Positions 30,423 to 39,086 of a stretch of 64,000 nt of DNA are shown here, piece by piece. The translations under genes and the position numbers were made by a program. The stretch's first letter is position 1; each line of letters starts with the position of its first letter. The DNA comes from Weissella thailandensis (GTDB lineage: Bacteria; Bacillota; Bacilli; Lactobacillales; Lactobacillaceae). The stretch is taken from the NCBI RefSeq assembly GCF_005405465.1, contig NZ_BJEC01000009.1, positions 24,117 through 88,116 of the forward strand. The letters run 5' to 3'. A model generated the notes under the pieces. That model worked only from the letters and a program-made list of their open reading frames with translations. It had not been told where the DNA came from and searched no databases.

Positions 30423-31256
30423 TTACTTGTTATCAGTACCAAAATACTTTTGTGATATTTTATCGATTGTACCATCCTTTTTGGCTTCAGCAAGGGCATC
30501 ATTAACTTTGTTACGTAGTGTCACATCACCCTTACGCATACCAACACCGTAGGCATCAGTACCAAAATTAGTCTGAATCGTCTTAAATGCCTCTGGGTCC
30601 TTCTCATGCGCGATATAATATCCGGCATAATCAGCATCAATTAACACCGCATTCAAACGACCTACTTGCAAATCATTCAGAGCCTTATCAAAAGTATCAT
30701 ATTGCTGTGCATCAGAACCAACTGTCTTTCGTAAGCTATTCCCTTGCTCGTTATAAGTCAATAATCCAGATGATCCGGTTTGCGCACCCAAACGCTTACC
30801 TTTTAGGTCATTTAACTTATTAATTTGTTGGTTCTTCATCGTAACAATAACCTGTTGATCATGGTGATATGAATCTGAGAAAGCAACCTTCTTCTTACGA
30901 TCAGCATTTTTAGTATAGCCATTCCAAATCATATCAATATGACCAGTTTTTAATTCGGTTTCTTTCATTGACCAATCAATTGTCTGAAAATCAGCCTTTA
31001 GTCCCATTTTCTTCAAAGTTGCTCGGGCTAATTCAACATCGTAACCAACGAGATCACCCTGGGCATTACGGAACCCCATGGGAACAAATGTATCATCAAC
31101 ACCCACAACAACGGTTTTATCAGCCGTTACTTGTCGCCAAGTATCTTGGCTATGAACGGTACGGTACCAAAAGAAACCACCAATTAAAGCTAAAACAATA
31201 ATAACAATACCGTTACCGATAATTTGTCGCCGCCAATTAATTTTAGATTTAATCAT
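30423..31256 (-). CDS. Amino-acid ABC transporter substrate-binding protein
   Basis: 277 residues of the bacterial extracellular solute-binding family 3. One N-terminal hydrophobic segment (IIGNGIVIIVLALIGGFFWY) without a lipobox cysteine suggests an uncleaved membrane anchor. The ligand-binding fold starts VVVGVDDTFVPMGFRNAQGDLVGYDVEL. Contributes specificity to the ABC importer encoded just upstream; it overlaps the ATPase gene by four bases (ATGA). The amino acid carried is not evident from the protein alone. Confidence 0.9.
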   Translation of the reverse strand: MIKSKINWRRQIIGNGIVIIVLALIGGFFWYRTVHSQDTWRQVTADKTVVVGVDDTFVPMGFRNAQGDLVGYDVELARATLKKMGLKADFQTIDWSMKETELKTGHIDMIWNGYTKNADRKKKVAFSDSYHHDQQVIVTMKNQQINKLNDLKGKRLGAQTGSSGLLTYNEQGNSLRKTVGSDAQQYDTFDKALNDLQVGRLNAVLIDADYAGYYIAHEKDPEAFKTIQTNFGTDAYGVGMRKGDVTLRNKVNDALAEAKKDGTIDKISQKYFGTDNK

Positions 31257-31903
31257 AGGCTACCTCCTCGTGAAACATCAGTACCGAAATCAAACGTCTG
31301 ATCTGCAACTGCTTGTGCAAATGGCAAATCGTGGGTAACAATTAATTGCGTCACCCCTTGTTCTTTCAAATGCTGAATCACCTTAATTACTCGGTCAGTT
31401 GAACCCGCATCTAATCCTGATGTTGGTTCATCATAAGCCAAGATTCCTGGTTTCATTGCTAACGCACGGGCGATCGCCACACGTTGTTTTTGACCACCTG
31501 ATAATTGAAATGGATATTGATTGGTTTGTTCTGTTAAACCTAAATTATTTAATAATTCTTCTGCATTAGCATTTGCCTCGTTTTTGGTCATCTTCTTAAC
31601 AAGTTGCGGTGCCAATATAATATTTTCTTTAACAGTGTATTGTGGGAATAGGTTAAAATCTTGGAAAATAACACCAACTTCTGCACCTTGACGATCACCA
31701 GAAATATTTAATGGTTCATTATTTAAAATCAATTCACCACGATCAGCCGGTAATAGGCCAGCCAAAATACGTAAAAAGGTTGTCTTACCAATACCAGATG
31801 GTCCCACAATACTTAATACTTCCCCATCATTTATCGTTAAATCCATATCTTTAAAAATTACACGTTCATCAAAAGCTTTGGCTAAATTTTTAATTTCTAA
31901 CAT
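31253..31903 (-). CDS. Amino-acid ABC transporter ATP-binding protein
   Basis: 216 residues, rather short for the GlnQ/HisP family (about 240). Walker A GPSGIGKTT near residue 34, signature LSGGQKQRVAIARAL and Walker B GILAYDEPTSGLD are intact, as is the H-loop VTHDLPFAQ. The protein ends soon after the H-loop. It pairs with the permease 13 bases upstream and the binding protein downstream. Confidence 0.94.
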   Translation of the reverse strand: MLEIKNLAKAFDERVIFKDMDLTINDGEVLSIVGPSGIGKTTFLRILAGLLPADRGELILNNEPLNISGDRQGAEVGVIFQDFNLFPQYTVKENIILAPQLVKKMTKNEANANAEELLNNLGLTEQTNQYPFQLSGGQKQRVAIARALAMKPGILAYDEPTSGLDAGSTDRVIKVIQHLKEQGVTQLIVTHDLPFAQAVADQTFDFGTDVSRGGSL

Positions 31904-31916
31904 AATACTTCCCCCC

Positions 31917-32561
31917 TTAACGATAATAGTTCATTTTGCTTTCCATCCGGCGCTGAACAATTGTTGCAATAGCAATTAACACTAAGTAAACCAACCCTAC
32001 CAGCAAATATGGAACTAGTGTCACATCTCGAGAAGCCGCAATGTTTCCCGCACGCATCAGATCACCTAGTCCAATAACATAAACTAATGATGAATCCTTA
32101 ACCAAATTAACCACTTCGTTCCCAACTGATGGCATCACAATTTTTAATACTTGTGGCAAAACGATTTTACGCATCGTTTGCAACTTACTTAAGCCCAATA
32201 CTTTCGCACCATCATATTGCCCATCAGGGATACTCTGAATACCACCACGGAATATTTCAGCAAAATAAGCCGTATAATTTAGAATAAAAGTTACCACTGC
32301 CGCTTCAAAACGTGGCAAAGTCATAATATTCGCTAGACTTAAGCCATAGTAAACGAAGACAATTTGTAGTAACAAAGGGGTACCACGCATTATCCATACA
32401 TACGCGTTCATAACCCATTTCAACAAATAAATATCTGAACGCAATGCTAACGATACTAAAATTCCTAAGGGTACCGAACCAACTAAGGTTAGGACAAACA
32501 CACCCAAAGTCATTTTTAGACCACCTAGTATACTTGGTAAAATCTGTACAATATAGTCCAT
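31917..32561 (-). CDS. Amino-acid ABC transporter permease
   Basis: About 214 residues with five membrane segments, of the HisM/GlnP type. The family features VMRGTPLLLQIVFVYYG-like (here WIMRGTPLLLQIVFVYYGL) and YFAEIFRGGIQSIPDGQYDGAKVLGLS, with the EAA loop, are complete. Start placed at ATG 32561 (AAGGAG 7 bases upstream); a further upstream TTG lies inside the T-box terminator. First structural gene of the T-box-controlled operon. Confidence 0.93.
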   Translation of the reverse strand: MDYIVQILPSILGGLKMTLGVFVLTLVGSVPLGILVSLALRSDIYLLKWVMNAYVWIMRGTPLLLQIVFVYYGLSLANIMTLPRFEAAVVTFILNYTAYFAEIFRGGIQSIPDGQYDGAKVLGLSKLQTMRKIVLPQVLKIVMPSVGNEVVNLVKDSSLVYVIGLGDLMRAGNIAASRDVTLVPYLLVGLVYLVLIAIATIVQRRMESKMNYYR

Positions 32562-32581
32562 ACGCAATCTCCTTAATAAAT

Positions 32582-32857
32582 AAAAAAAGCCCTCAAGCAA
32601 TCATACGGATTGCTTGAGGACGATTACTCGTGGTTCCACCTCAGTTTAATTAACCATTACTGGCCAATACTCTAATACCATTGATATCAAATGGTATTCA
32701 TGGATAACATCATGACACGGGAACGATTAGGCTCCGATAATCTTGGGTGTGGTTCATCTAGTACCTTGGTTACTTTTCAGCTTCAGCGTAACTCTCTTTA
32801 ACAAGATAACAAGACTACTCGTCCAATCAAATCTTTCTATAAATAACTGTTTACAAT
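32582..32857 (-). promoter_or_regulatory. T-box leader of the amino-acid ABC operon
   Basis: The minus strand has GAGTAGT, AGAGAG and a distal stem, then the base stem GATTGG/CCTAATC, then the T-box core GAGGTGGAACCACGAG (32632-32640 centre), then a terminator (CCTCAAGCAAT/ATTGCTTGAGG plus T-run, 32582-32622). UGGA implies a tRNA with U73. In this window both tRNA-Gly genes have U73, while Ile, Thr, Lys, Val, Pro, Arg, Leu and Phe have A73. A GGA triplet lies immediately before the 3' arm of the base stem. The specifier is not certain: CAC and AAG triplets are also near. Confidence 0.9.
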
Positions 32858-32886
32858 AATATAGTTTAAAACCAACCATAAGTCAA
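32858..32886 (-). promoter_or_regulatory. Promoter of the T-box/amino-acid ABC operon
   Basis: TTGACT (32881-32886) and TATATT (32858-32863) with a 17-base spacer lie immediately after the mreD stop codon, so the transporter operon is independent of mreD. Confidence 0.8.
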
Positions 32887-32888
32887 TC

Positions 32889-33509
32889 TTATTTTGACAT
32901 ATTTCTTTGTGATCGCGAATCTAAGACTAAACGGCCATTCAAATCACGGGGTGTGACATCGTAAGATGAGATGTCTGGTTTTTTCGTAGCATTATATAAA
33001 TAAATAACTAATTCATACACAACGATAAGTAAAACCAAATTAATAATGATAGTTGGGAACAAATGAAACATAATAAAGTTAGGAATGTTTAAGTTCACCA
33101 AACTGATAATACCAAATGCCGCATAATCATATGCCATGTAGGCCGTCAATGTCACAAACCAAACAGCTAACGATGACGAAAAACTATAAGATAGATATCT
33201 CTGAATGAACTCTGCTAATTTAAGCATCAGCAAAAAGCCGATAATAGCTGGACCAACTATCCCCGTATAAAAAATATCAACAAGCATACCTGCAAAGAAA
33301 GCAATCGTGTATAACCACTTGCGTTTAATTTGTTGTGCATGTCCAGTCATAACGGGCATTATCACAAGAATAAGCGATAACATAGGACTTGCCGACATTG
33401 GTTGTTTAAATAGTAATGGTGCCAAATATAATGATATCCCACCGTCAAGCATCACGGCGATGATAACTAAAATAAAATGAACCCATGTGGTACTTATATA
33501 TTTCAGCAT
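32889..33509 (-). CDS. mreD: Rod-shape determining protein MreD
   Basis: 206 residues with about five or six hydrophobic segments and a hydrophilic C-terminal tail (KKPDISSYDVTPRDLNGRLV). The MreD family is recognised by layout and by the ILVIMPVMTGHAQQIKRKWLYTIAFFAGMLVDIFYTG stretch near 48-85. Works with MreC and MreB in elongation. Here it is cut off from mreBC by an opposite-strand carbonic anhydrase gene and must have its own promoter. Confidence 0.85.
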   Translation of the reverse strand: MLKYISTTWVHFILVIIAVMLDGGISLYLAPLLFKQPMSASPMLSLILVIMPVMTGHAQQIKRKWLYTIAFFAGMLVDIFYTGIVGPAIIGFLLMLKLAEFIQRYLSYSFSSSLAVWFVTLTAYMAYDYAAFGIISLVNLNIPNFIMFHLFPTIIINLVLLIVVYELVIYLYNATKKPDISSYDVTPRDLNGRLVLDSRSQRNMSK

Positions 33510-33660
33510 AATTATTCTCCATAATTGTTACAAAATTGGTAACTACATTATAGTAGCCTGATTTTCACTATCTCGTCAACCAATTTACATCAAAAAAATC
33601 CTGTAATAAAACATATTAGACTGCTACACTTAAATGAGTAGGTTAATAAGGAGAAATAGC

Positions 33661-34287
33661 ATGCAAAAATTAGATTACTCAGCACAAGACAAATGGCCCC
33701 GTACTTCAGGTAATATGCAGTCACCAATCGCATTATCTGACGATTTAGCAATTAAAAATGATTTTCAAACATCATTATCTTTTGACTATAATCATATAGC
33801 TAATTATGTTCGCGACACTGGTGCAGGCATTGAAGTTGGTTTAAAAGGACATGCCCAATTAGGAAATCGTCCCTTTACGTTGAAACAATTCCACATTCAT
33901 ACGCCTAGTGAACATACAATAAACAAACAAGCATATGATGCTGAAATTCATTTCGTGCATGAAGCCAGTGATGGTCGTCTTGCTGTTGTTGCAGCAATGG
34001 TTGAGGCCGGTCATAAATCTGCAACTTATGAAGCCGTCTTACAACACATAAATGAAACAACGGACTTTAACATACCAGTAAATGATGTTATGCCTGAAAG
34101 CAAAGAATATTATCACTATATTGGTTCATTGACGACACCACCCCTAACTGAAAATGTTGAATGGTATGTATTAAAAACACCAGTTACTCTCTCACAGGAA
34201 CAAATCACTCACTTAATGACCTTCTATAGCCATAACAACCGTGATTTACAAGCACGAAACGAACGTCCCATCGTTTCGTCAAATTAA
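33661..34287 (+). CDS. Alpha-class carbonic anhydrase without signal peptide
   Basis: 208 residues. Hydration of CO2 to bicarbonate. Zinc ligands are seen in FTLKQFHIHTPSEH (two histidines) and AEIHFVH (third); the substrate-site threonine is in GSLTTPPLTENVEWYV. Start taken at ATG 33661 with AAGGAG 6 bases upstream; an earlier ATG at 33634 would add nine basic residues. Most bacterial alpha-CAs are exported, but no signal peptide is present, so a cytoplasmic enzyme that feeds bicarbonate to biosynthesis is likely. The gene sits between mreC and mreD on the opposite strand. Confidence 0.93.
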   Translation: MQKLDYSAQDKWPRTSGNMQSPIALSDDLAIKNDFQTSLSFDYNHIANYVRDTGAGIEVGLKGHAQLGNRPFTLKQFHIHTPSEHTINKQAYDAEIHFVHEASDGRLAVVAAMVEAGHKSATYEAVLQHINETTDFNIPVNDVMPESKEYYHYIGSLTTPPLTENVEWYVLKTPVTLSQEQITHLMTFYSHNNRDLQARNERPIVSSN

Positions 34288-34308
34288 ACACATATTAATA
34301 TATATAAT

Positions 34309-34340
34309 AAAAAGCTGAGGCGTGACGCCTCAGCTTTTTT
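34309..34340. terminator. Bidirectional terminator between carbonic anhydrase and mreC genes
   Basis: AAAAAGCTGAGGCG pairs with CGCCTCAGCTTTTT around a short TGA-type loop, with T-runs on both strands. It serves both convergent genes. Confidence 0.92.
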
Positions 34341-34347
34341 ACATTAT

Positions 34348-35193
34348 TTAAGGAATAGCAACACTAACAACAGGAATATTATTGAAATCTGTTGCTGGTT
34401 TGATATAAATTTTCTTTGACAAACCGTAGTTATCACTACCAACCTTCTCAACTTTACCAACGTATAGTCCAGAAGGTGTGACACCACCCAGACCACTGGT
34501 TGTTACTAAGTCGCCTTTTTTCACTGACACACTTGATGTAATCTGTCCCATCACAATGAGATTCTTAGATTGATTAAAACTAGTTACAATACCATCAACT
34601 GTCTCACCATCCCCATTTTGCACACGAATGGCAAATCGATCTGAACCTTGGCTATTGTCTGATAGCAACTCAACCTTTGCATTAGTTGTATTCACCTGAG
34701 TGATACGACCAATCAGGCCACCCGATCCCATAACAGATAGTCCCTTTTTCAAGCCAGCATTGGTTCCTTTGTCAATAATCAACTGTGTTTGCCAACTGTT
34801 TGGCGACCGTGAAGTAACAACCGCATTAACAACTTTATAATCTGTTAATGTATTACTGATTTTAAGTTGATCCTTCAAAGCACGATTTTCTTGCTGTAAT
34901 ACCTGCAATTGCACCTTTGTCTGTGCTAAGTCATCGACCTTCTTAGTTAAACGTCCATTTTCTTGGTAGGTACTCATCAATTCATCAATTGAATCAAACC
35001 CACCCTTAACCGCGCGTATTGGGGCATTCACAATATTAGAAGTCCAACCTGACACGTCAGAAATAACTCGAACCGGCAAAGAAGGTTCTTTTTCTGAATT
35101 GTGGGCACGTGCACCTAATGTAATGGCACCAATCGCCACAATAACAACTATGACACCAATCACTAGCCGACGTGATGTAAAGATATTCTTCAT
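34348..35193 (-). CDS. mreC: Rod-shape determining protein MreC
   Basis: About 281 residues. One N-terminal membrane segment (LVIGVIVVIVAIGAITLGA), a coiled coil near 70-105 (DDLAQTKVQLQVLQQENRALKDQL) and the beta-rich MreC domain with VNAVVTSRSPNSW, GLSVMGSGGLIGRI and GDLVTTSGLGGVTPSGLYVGKV. Start placed at ATG 35193; the ATG three codons upstream is only one base from the AAAGG site. Follows mreB by 115 bases. Confidence 0.95.
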   Translation of the reverse strand: MKNIFTSRRLVIGVIVVIVAIGAITLGARAHNSEKEPSLPVRVISDVSGWTSNIVNAPIRAVKGGFDSIDELMSTYQENGRLTKKVDDLAQTKVQLQVLQQENRALKDQLKISNTLTDYKVVNAVVTSRSPNSWQTQLIIDKGTNAGLKKGLSVMGSGGLIGRITQVNTTNAKVELLSDNSQGSDRFAIRVQNGDGETVDGIVTSFNQSKNLIVMGQITSSVSVKKGDLVTTSGLGGVTPSGLYVGKVEKVGSDNYGLSKKIYIKPATDFNNIPVVSVAIP

Positions 35194-35317
35194 CTCAAAC
35201 ATGCCTTTCGTTTATCTTGCTTCACCATACTACATGAGCTAATGCCTAACAATTCTAGTACATATGAATAAACTACCCTGAAAATAACGGGGTAGTCATG
35301 ACTTCACAAGTTTAGGC

Positions 35318-36322
35318 TTAATTATTTTTTAAAACATCAATCGACTTTAAAGCCTCACCAGTACCGATAACAACCGCATCCAATGGTTCAGGTGCAACAA
35401 ATACTGGTACCTTAGTTGCTTCAGCAATCACCTCATCTAGATGAGCTAATTGTGCGCCACCACCAGTGAGGACGATACCACGATCAATGACATCAGCAGC
35501 AATTTCAGGAGACGTTTCTTCCAGTGTTTCCTTAATTGCAACAATCACCTCAGCGACCACATCTTTAATCGCATCAGCAACATCACTTGCCTGAATCTCA
35601 ATCGTCTTTGGTAATCCTGTTACCAAATCCCTTCCCCGGGCAGTAGTTCCTTCCATATCTTCAGCCGCCTCAACGTCAGCTGAACCAATCGCCATCTTCA
35701 AACGTTCTGAGGTTTGTTCACCAATTAATACAGAATACTTCTGACGAACATACGTCATAATTGCTTCATCGATTTTGTCACCAGCCATTCTGATAGAACG
35801 TGATGAAACAATACCACCTAATGAAATGGTAGCGACGTCAGTCGTCCCACCACCTAAATCAACAACCATTGATCCAGTTGGTTCCATCACTGGTAAACCA
35901 GCACCAACAGCAGCTGCAAAAGGTTCTTCAATAACATATGCATCACGAGCTCCCGCTACACGAGCAGCATCAATAACAGCACGTCTTTCGACAGCCGTTA
36001 CACCTGAAGGCACACCAATTGTAACGTAAGGCTTTGCGCCACGGCCACCTAAGGCTTTACCTAAATAATACTTCAACATAGCAACCGTTGTCTCATAATC
36101 CGCAATGACACCGTCACGCATTGGACGAATAGCTGTAATAGATCCTGGCGTTCGTCCTAGCATCTCTTTAGCCGCTGTACCAACTGCGACAACCTCATTG
36201 GTTTTTGTATTTCGAGCAACAACAGAAGGCTCACGAAGAATAATCCCCTTACCTTCAATGTATACTAATGTATTAGCTGTTCCTAAGTCTATTCCAACAT
36301 TTCGAGTTCCAAATGAAAACAC
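35318..36322 (-). CDS. mreB: Rod-shape determining protein MreB
   Basis: 334 residues of the bacterial actin family. Phosphate loops are [15 protein letters not shown] at about 7-21 and [19 protein letters not shown] near 160, with [17 protein letters not shown] near 285. Forms filaments that steer peripheral wall synthesis; its presence points to an elongated or coccobacillary cell. First gene of the mre group. Confidence 0.97.
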   Translation of the reverse strand: MFSFGTRNVGIDLGTANTLVYIEGKGIILREPSVVARNTKTNEVVAVGTAAKEMLGRTPGSITAIRPMRDGVIADYETTVAMLKYYLGKALGGRGAKPYVTIGVPSGVTAVERRAVIDAARVAGARDAYVIEEPFAAAVGAGLPVMEPTGSMVVDLGGGTTDVATISLGGIVSSRSIRMAGDKIDEAIMTYVRQKYSVLIGEQTSERLKMAIGSADVEAAEDMEGTTARGRDLVTGLPKTIEIQASDVADAIKDVVAEVIVAIKETLEETSPEIAADVIDRGIVLTGGGAQLAHLDEVIAEATKVPVFVAPEPLDAVVIGTGEALKSIDVLKNN

Positions 36323-36404
36323 AGCACTTTCCCTTTTCTTTTTATATTTTTGATAATTCTCACCATGTACTTAAAACGTACCATGCAATTTCTTACTAAG
36401 TTTA

Positions 36405-36839
36405 TCACATGTTGTCGACCTTAGTCCATAAATCGATTAGTGTTTCTAACGCAACTTTGGGTAATAAATCTTCCGTTCGATAGCTACGATAACCTTTGAT
36501 TGAAATGATCATAAAATCTAAAAAATGGACCTGCATGATTTGGCTACACATCGCCATTTGTGACATTGCCAGACTGTCAGCAGCTGACGCTTTTAAATTA
36601 CCACTAGGATGATTATGACACAAAATAAAACCATAAGCATTCGTTGCAACTAAATGGCGAAAAACATCGCGCGGATGGATATTCACACTATCTAAAGTTC
36701 CTAACGCTACTTGCCAGACATCAATAATCGTCATTTGAGTCGTCACCGCCACTACCCAACAAGCTTCTTGTGGTGAATTTGCATAACGTTGTACTAATAA
36801 GTCGCCTAACTGCCTCACTGATGTAATTTTAATCGTCAT
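36405..36839 (-). CDS. radC: Short RadC-like JAB-domain protein
   Basis: 144 residues, only the C-terminal metalloprotease-like JAB/MPN domain of RadC. The JAMM residues are present: glutamate in SPQEACWVV, HPRDVFRHLV, then ILCHNHPSGN with the downstream aspartate in ASAADSLA. The N-terminal helix-hairpin-helix region of full-length RadC (about 220 residues) is absent, and the strong GGAGG site before the ATG shows this is the natural start, not a broken gene. Sits upstream of mreB, as radC often does. Function of the family is unclear. Confidence 0.88.
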   Translation of the reverse strand: MTIKITSVRQLGDLLVQRYANSPQEACWVVAVTTQMTIIDVWQVALGTLDSVNIHPRDVFRHLVATNAYGFILCHNHPSGNLKASAADSLAMSQMAMCSQIMQVHFLDFMIISIKGYRSYRTEDLLPKVALETLIDLWTKVDNM

Positions 36840-36950
36840 AGATTGACCTCCAATAACAAAGACGTTAAATCTACGACTTTTGTCGTCACTGTTTTAATTC
36901 TAGGCGTATAATGGGTAGTTGAGAAATTAAAAGACATTGAGGTATAACAA

Positions 36951-37295
36951 ATGCGAGTTAGAAAATTCAGTCCATTACAAATTCCAGCAAAAATCGTCCC
37001 TAACACGGTGCGATTTTATCGTGAGGTATTTGACCTACCAACTGAATTTGGTATCAACGAATCACGGCATTTATTTTTTGATCAAAAAGCTATTGTATTT
37101 AACGAAGATCCAGATGCCGACCCAATTACTGTTCAAGTTGTCGTGCGTGACCATCGTGAGGCCGTAGAAAACCACTTCATTAACTATGAAGTGAAAGAAA
37201 GCAAACCTGCCACGGAAAGTGATGATGGCCGTCATGTTATTTTTTATCTTGATGATATTGATGGTAATCATATTGAAGTTATTGCGAATAAATAA
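36951..37295 (+). CDS. VOC (glyoxalase/dioxygenase-like) family protein
   Basis: 114 residues, one VOC domain of two beta-alpha-beta-beta-beta modules: IPAKIVPNTVRFYREVFDLPTEFG at the N-terminus and HVIFYLDDIDGNHIEVIANK at the C-terminus, the latter the classic ending with a metal-ligand glutamate position. GAGGT lies 7 bases before the ATG. It is a lone plus-strand gene with a terminator following. No specific substrate can be assigned. Confidence 0.82.
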   Translation: MRVRKFSPLQIPAKIVPNTVRFYREVFDLPTEFGINESRHLFFDQKAIVFNEDPDADPITVQVVVRDHREAVENHFINYEVKESKPATESDDGRHVIFYLDDIDGNHIEVIANK

Positions 37296-37326
37296 TCCAC
37301 TCACTTCAAGATAATAAAAACATAAT

Positions 37327-37369
37327 TAAAAGCCGAAACTCTTTTTACATAAGAGTTTCGGCTTTTAAT
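37327..37369. terminator. Bidirectional terminator between VOC and HTH genes
   Basis: AAAAGCCGAAACTCTT pairs with AAGAGTTTCGGCTTTT; T-runs lie on both strands, matching the convergent genes on either side. Confidence 0.9.
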
Positions 37370-37373
37370 TAGC

Positions 37374-38201
37374 TCACGCATTTCGTCGCCAGACACGCAA
37401 TAAGTAGCGCCCGTTTTCAGACATATCATGCATTTTCAATTGCTCAGCTATCTGTATACTTTCTTCTGCCTGTTCCCATTCATGCTGGACTAAGTGACCT
37501 ACTAAACTAGACCACCAGGCAAAACTCATCGCGTCACGTGGTTGTTCCACGATCCATGATGCAACTTCATCAAATATTTCATGATGATCTTCCCTTTGAT
37601 CCAATAACATGACTAGAAATTTGGCAGTCATTATATTAAGCATTTCCATTGTATGATGTGGCCAATGCTTAGACCAAATAATCGTTAAATAATCAGCGAC
37701 TCTTTCAACCGGAACTTCCGTGATGATTGGTGCCAACAAGGCAACATCCATCTCTCGCCAAATTGTGACCGCTTCAAAAGAATCGATTAAAATTTTTTTG
37801 GCAATCTGGGCATGTTCGTCAGGAACAATCCGTGCATGTAAAACATCTGCTAAACTTGCAACACGCAAATAACCACGGGCCATTGTATTACGAAACAAAT
37901 GATAACCACGCCGACTAATATCTTTAATATCATCAACCGCATGTTTTTGATTTGCTTCTTGTAAGGCAATGATTAATCCCTCAACAGTATCTAATCCATT
38001 GACCAATTCTGTATTTACTTCTGTTCCAGTTAATAATAAATGACTCATCAGCGAAATAAATCCCTCAGCTGGTAAGTCATTCTCATTATTCAAATACCGG
38101 TAATAGCGATTACGACTAATGCCAATATTTGCCAATTCACGAACAGGAATATCATTAGCTTGACGAATAGCATTAATTCGATTGCGATTAATTAAACTCA
38201 T
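37374..38201 (-). CDS. HTH (XRE-type) regulator with helical C-terminal domain
   Basis: About 275 residues. Residues 1-60 form a helix-turn-helix region (NRINAIRQANDIPVRELANIGISRNRYYRYLNNENDLPAEGF); the rest is alpha-helical and resembles the TPR-like sensor part of Rgg/RRNPP regulators in size and composition, though I see no firm TPR consensus. Start set at ATG 38201, preceded by AGGGGA; ten more residues would be added from an upstream ATG lacking a ribosome site. No small peptide gene is evident next to it. Target unknown. Confidence 0.7.
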   Translation of the reverse strand: MSLINRNRINAIRQANDIPVRELANIGISRNRYYRYLNNENDLPAEGFISLMSHLLLTGTEVNTELVNGLDTVEGLIIALQEANQKHAVDDIKDISRRGYHLFRNTMARGYLRVASLADVLHARIVPDEHAQIAKKILIDSFEAVTIWREMDVALLAPIITEVPVERVADYLTIIWSKHWPHHTMEMLNIMTAKFLVMLLDQREDHHEIFDEVASWIVEQPRDAMSFAWWSSLVGHLVQHEWEQAEESIQIAEQLKMHDMSENGRYLLRVWRRNA

Positions 38202-38330
38202 GTAGCTATCCCCTATTTTGCTATCTCTCATATCTCATCTTATTGAGTGTACCACCTGCGCAACAACCATTCAACAAAGATTAACCCAGAGAGCAAAATA
38301 TTCTTGATTTTTACCACATCTTTATCCAAT

Positions 38331-38699
38331 TTAACGTAATTCCTGGCCAATTTGCATACCAAACCAAAAAACAATTAAACCACCTATAAAGGTCATGATA
38401 GTCTTAAAAATTAACATTTGATGGTGACCATGTGGTTTTTGTATCGCATCAGCAATATCTACAATTGGTGCCGAAAAGGTTGATAAACCACCTAAAACTC
38501 CTGGTGCTAAAATTGTATGCATCCAGCTTGGTAAGATTAAGACGACCACAATCCCCATAGATAGTGCCGCTAGTAAATTAATGCAAACAACCATTAATTC
38601 TGCCAATTTACCAAACCATCGAGGCGCAACTGACAATAAACCAAAACGAATTAATGCACCCACCATGGCACCCAAACCTGTCAACATTATTTCTACCAT
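38331..38699 (-). CDS. crcB: Fluoride channel subunit FluC/CrcB (second copy)
   Basis: 122 residues, four membrane segments. Fluc signature features: GLGAMVGALIRFGLLS at the start, CINLLAALSMG where NxxG is normal, and GVLGGLSTFSAPIVDI in the third segment (TFS motif). Exports fluoride as a dual-topology dimer; tandem genes usually encode a heterodimer. Overlaps the first copy by seven bases. Last gene of the Trp-transporter operon. Confidence 0.9.
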   Translation of the reverse strand: MVEIMLTGLGAMVGALIRFGLLSVAPRWFGKLAELMVVCINLLAALSMGIVVVLILPSWMHTILAPGVLGGLSTFSAPIVDIADAIQKPHGHHQMLIFKTIMTFIGGLIVFWFGMQIGQELR

Positions 38700-39076
38700 G
38701 ATGCCACCAGCTTATGACCAATTACACGACTGATAAGGACAACTGTCACACCACCAACAATGCTGATTCCTATATATCCTAGCGCTGGCAAAATTGATAA
38801 TTGACTGATATCTACTAGTGCAGTTGAATAAGTTGTATAGGCACCTAAAATACCAACCATGACAAAATCTGCTGTTATTTGTTTTAACTTGGTTAGCTTA
38901 CCAAGTAAAACGACCAACAAAGCAGAGATAAAAGTACCGCTCAAATTCACAATGATCGTTTCCCATGGAAAATGATTGCTGTGAAACAACATCATCATGA
39001 TAGCTCGTAAGACCCCACCTATAAAGCCACCAAACGCAACTGCAAGGCTATTCAATAGTAAATTTTTATTTTTCAT
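38693..39076 (-). CDS. crcB: Fluoride channel subunit FluC/CrcB (first copy)
   Basis: 127 residues, four membrane segments. GGFIGGVLRAIMMM (GGxxGxxxR motif), VNLSGTFISALLV (NxxGTF) and GILGAYTTYSTALVDI (TTYST in place of TTFST) mark the family. It starts 10 bases after the ABC ATPase gene, close enough for co-transcription, and overlaps the second copy. No fluoride riboswitch is seen before it. Confidence 0.92.
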   Translation of the reverse strand: MKNKNLLLNSLAVAFGGFIGGVLRAIMMMLFHSNHFPWETIIVNLSGTFISALLVVLLGKLTKLKQITADFVMVGILGAYTTYSTALVDISQLSILPALGYIGISIVGGVTVVLISRVIGHKLVASW

Positions 39077-39086
39077 TTTCTCTATT

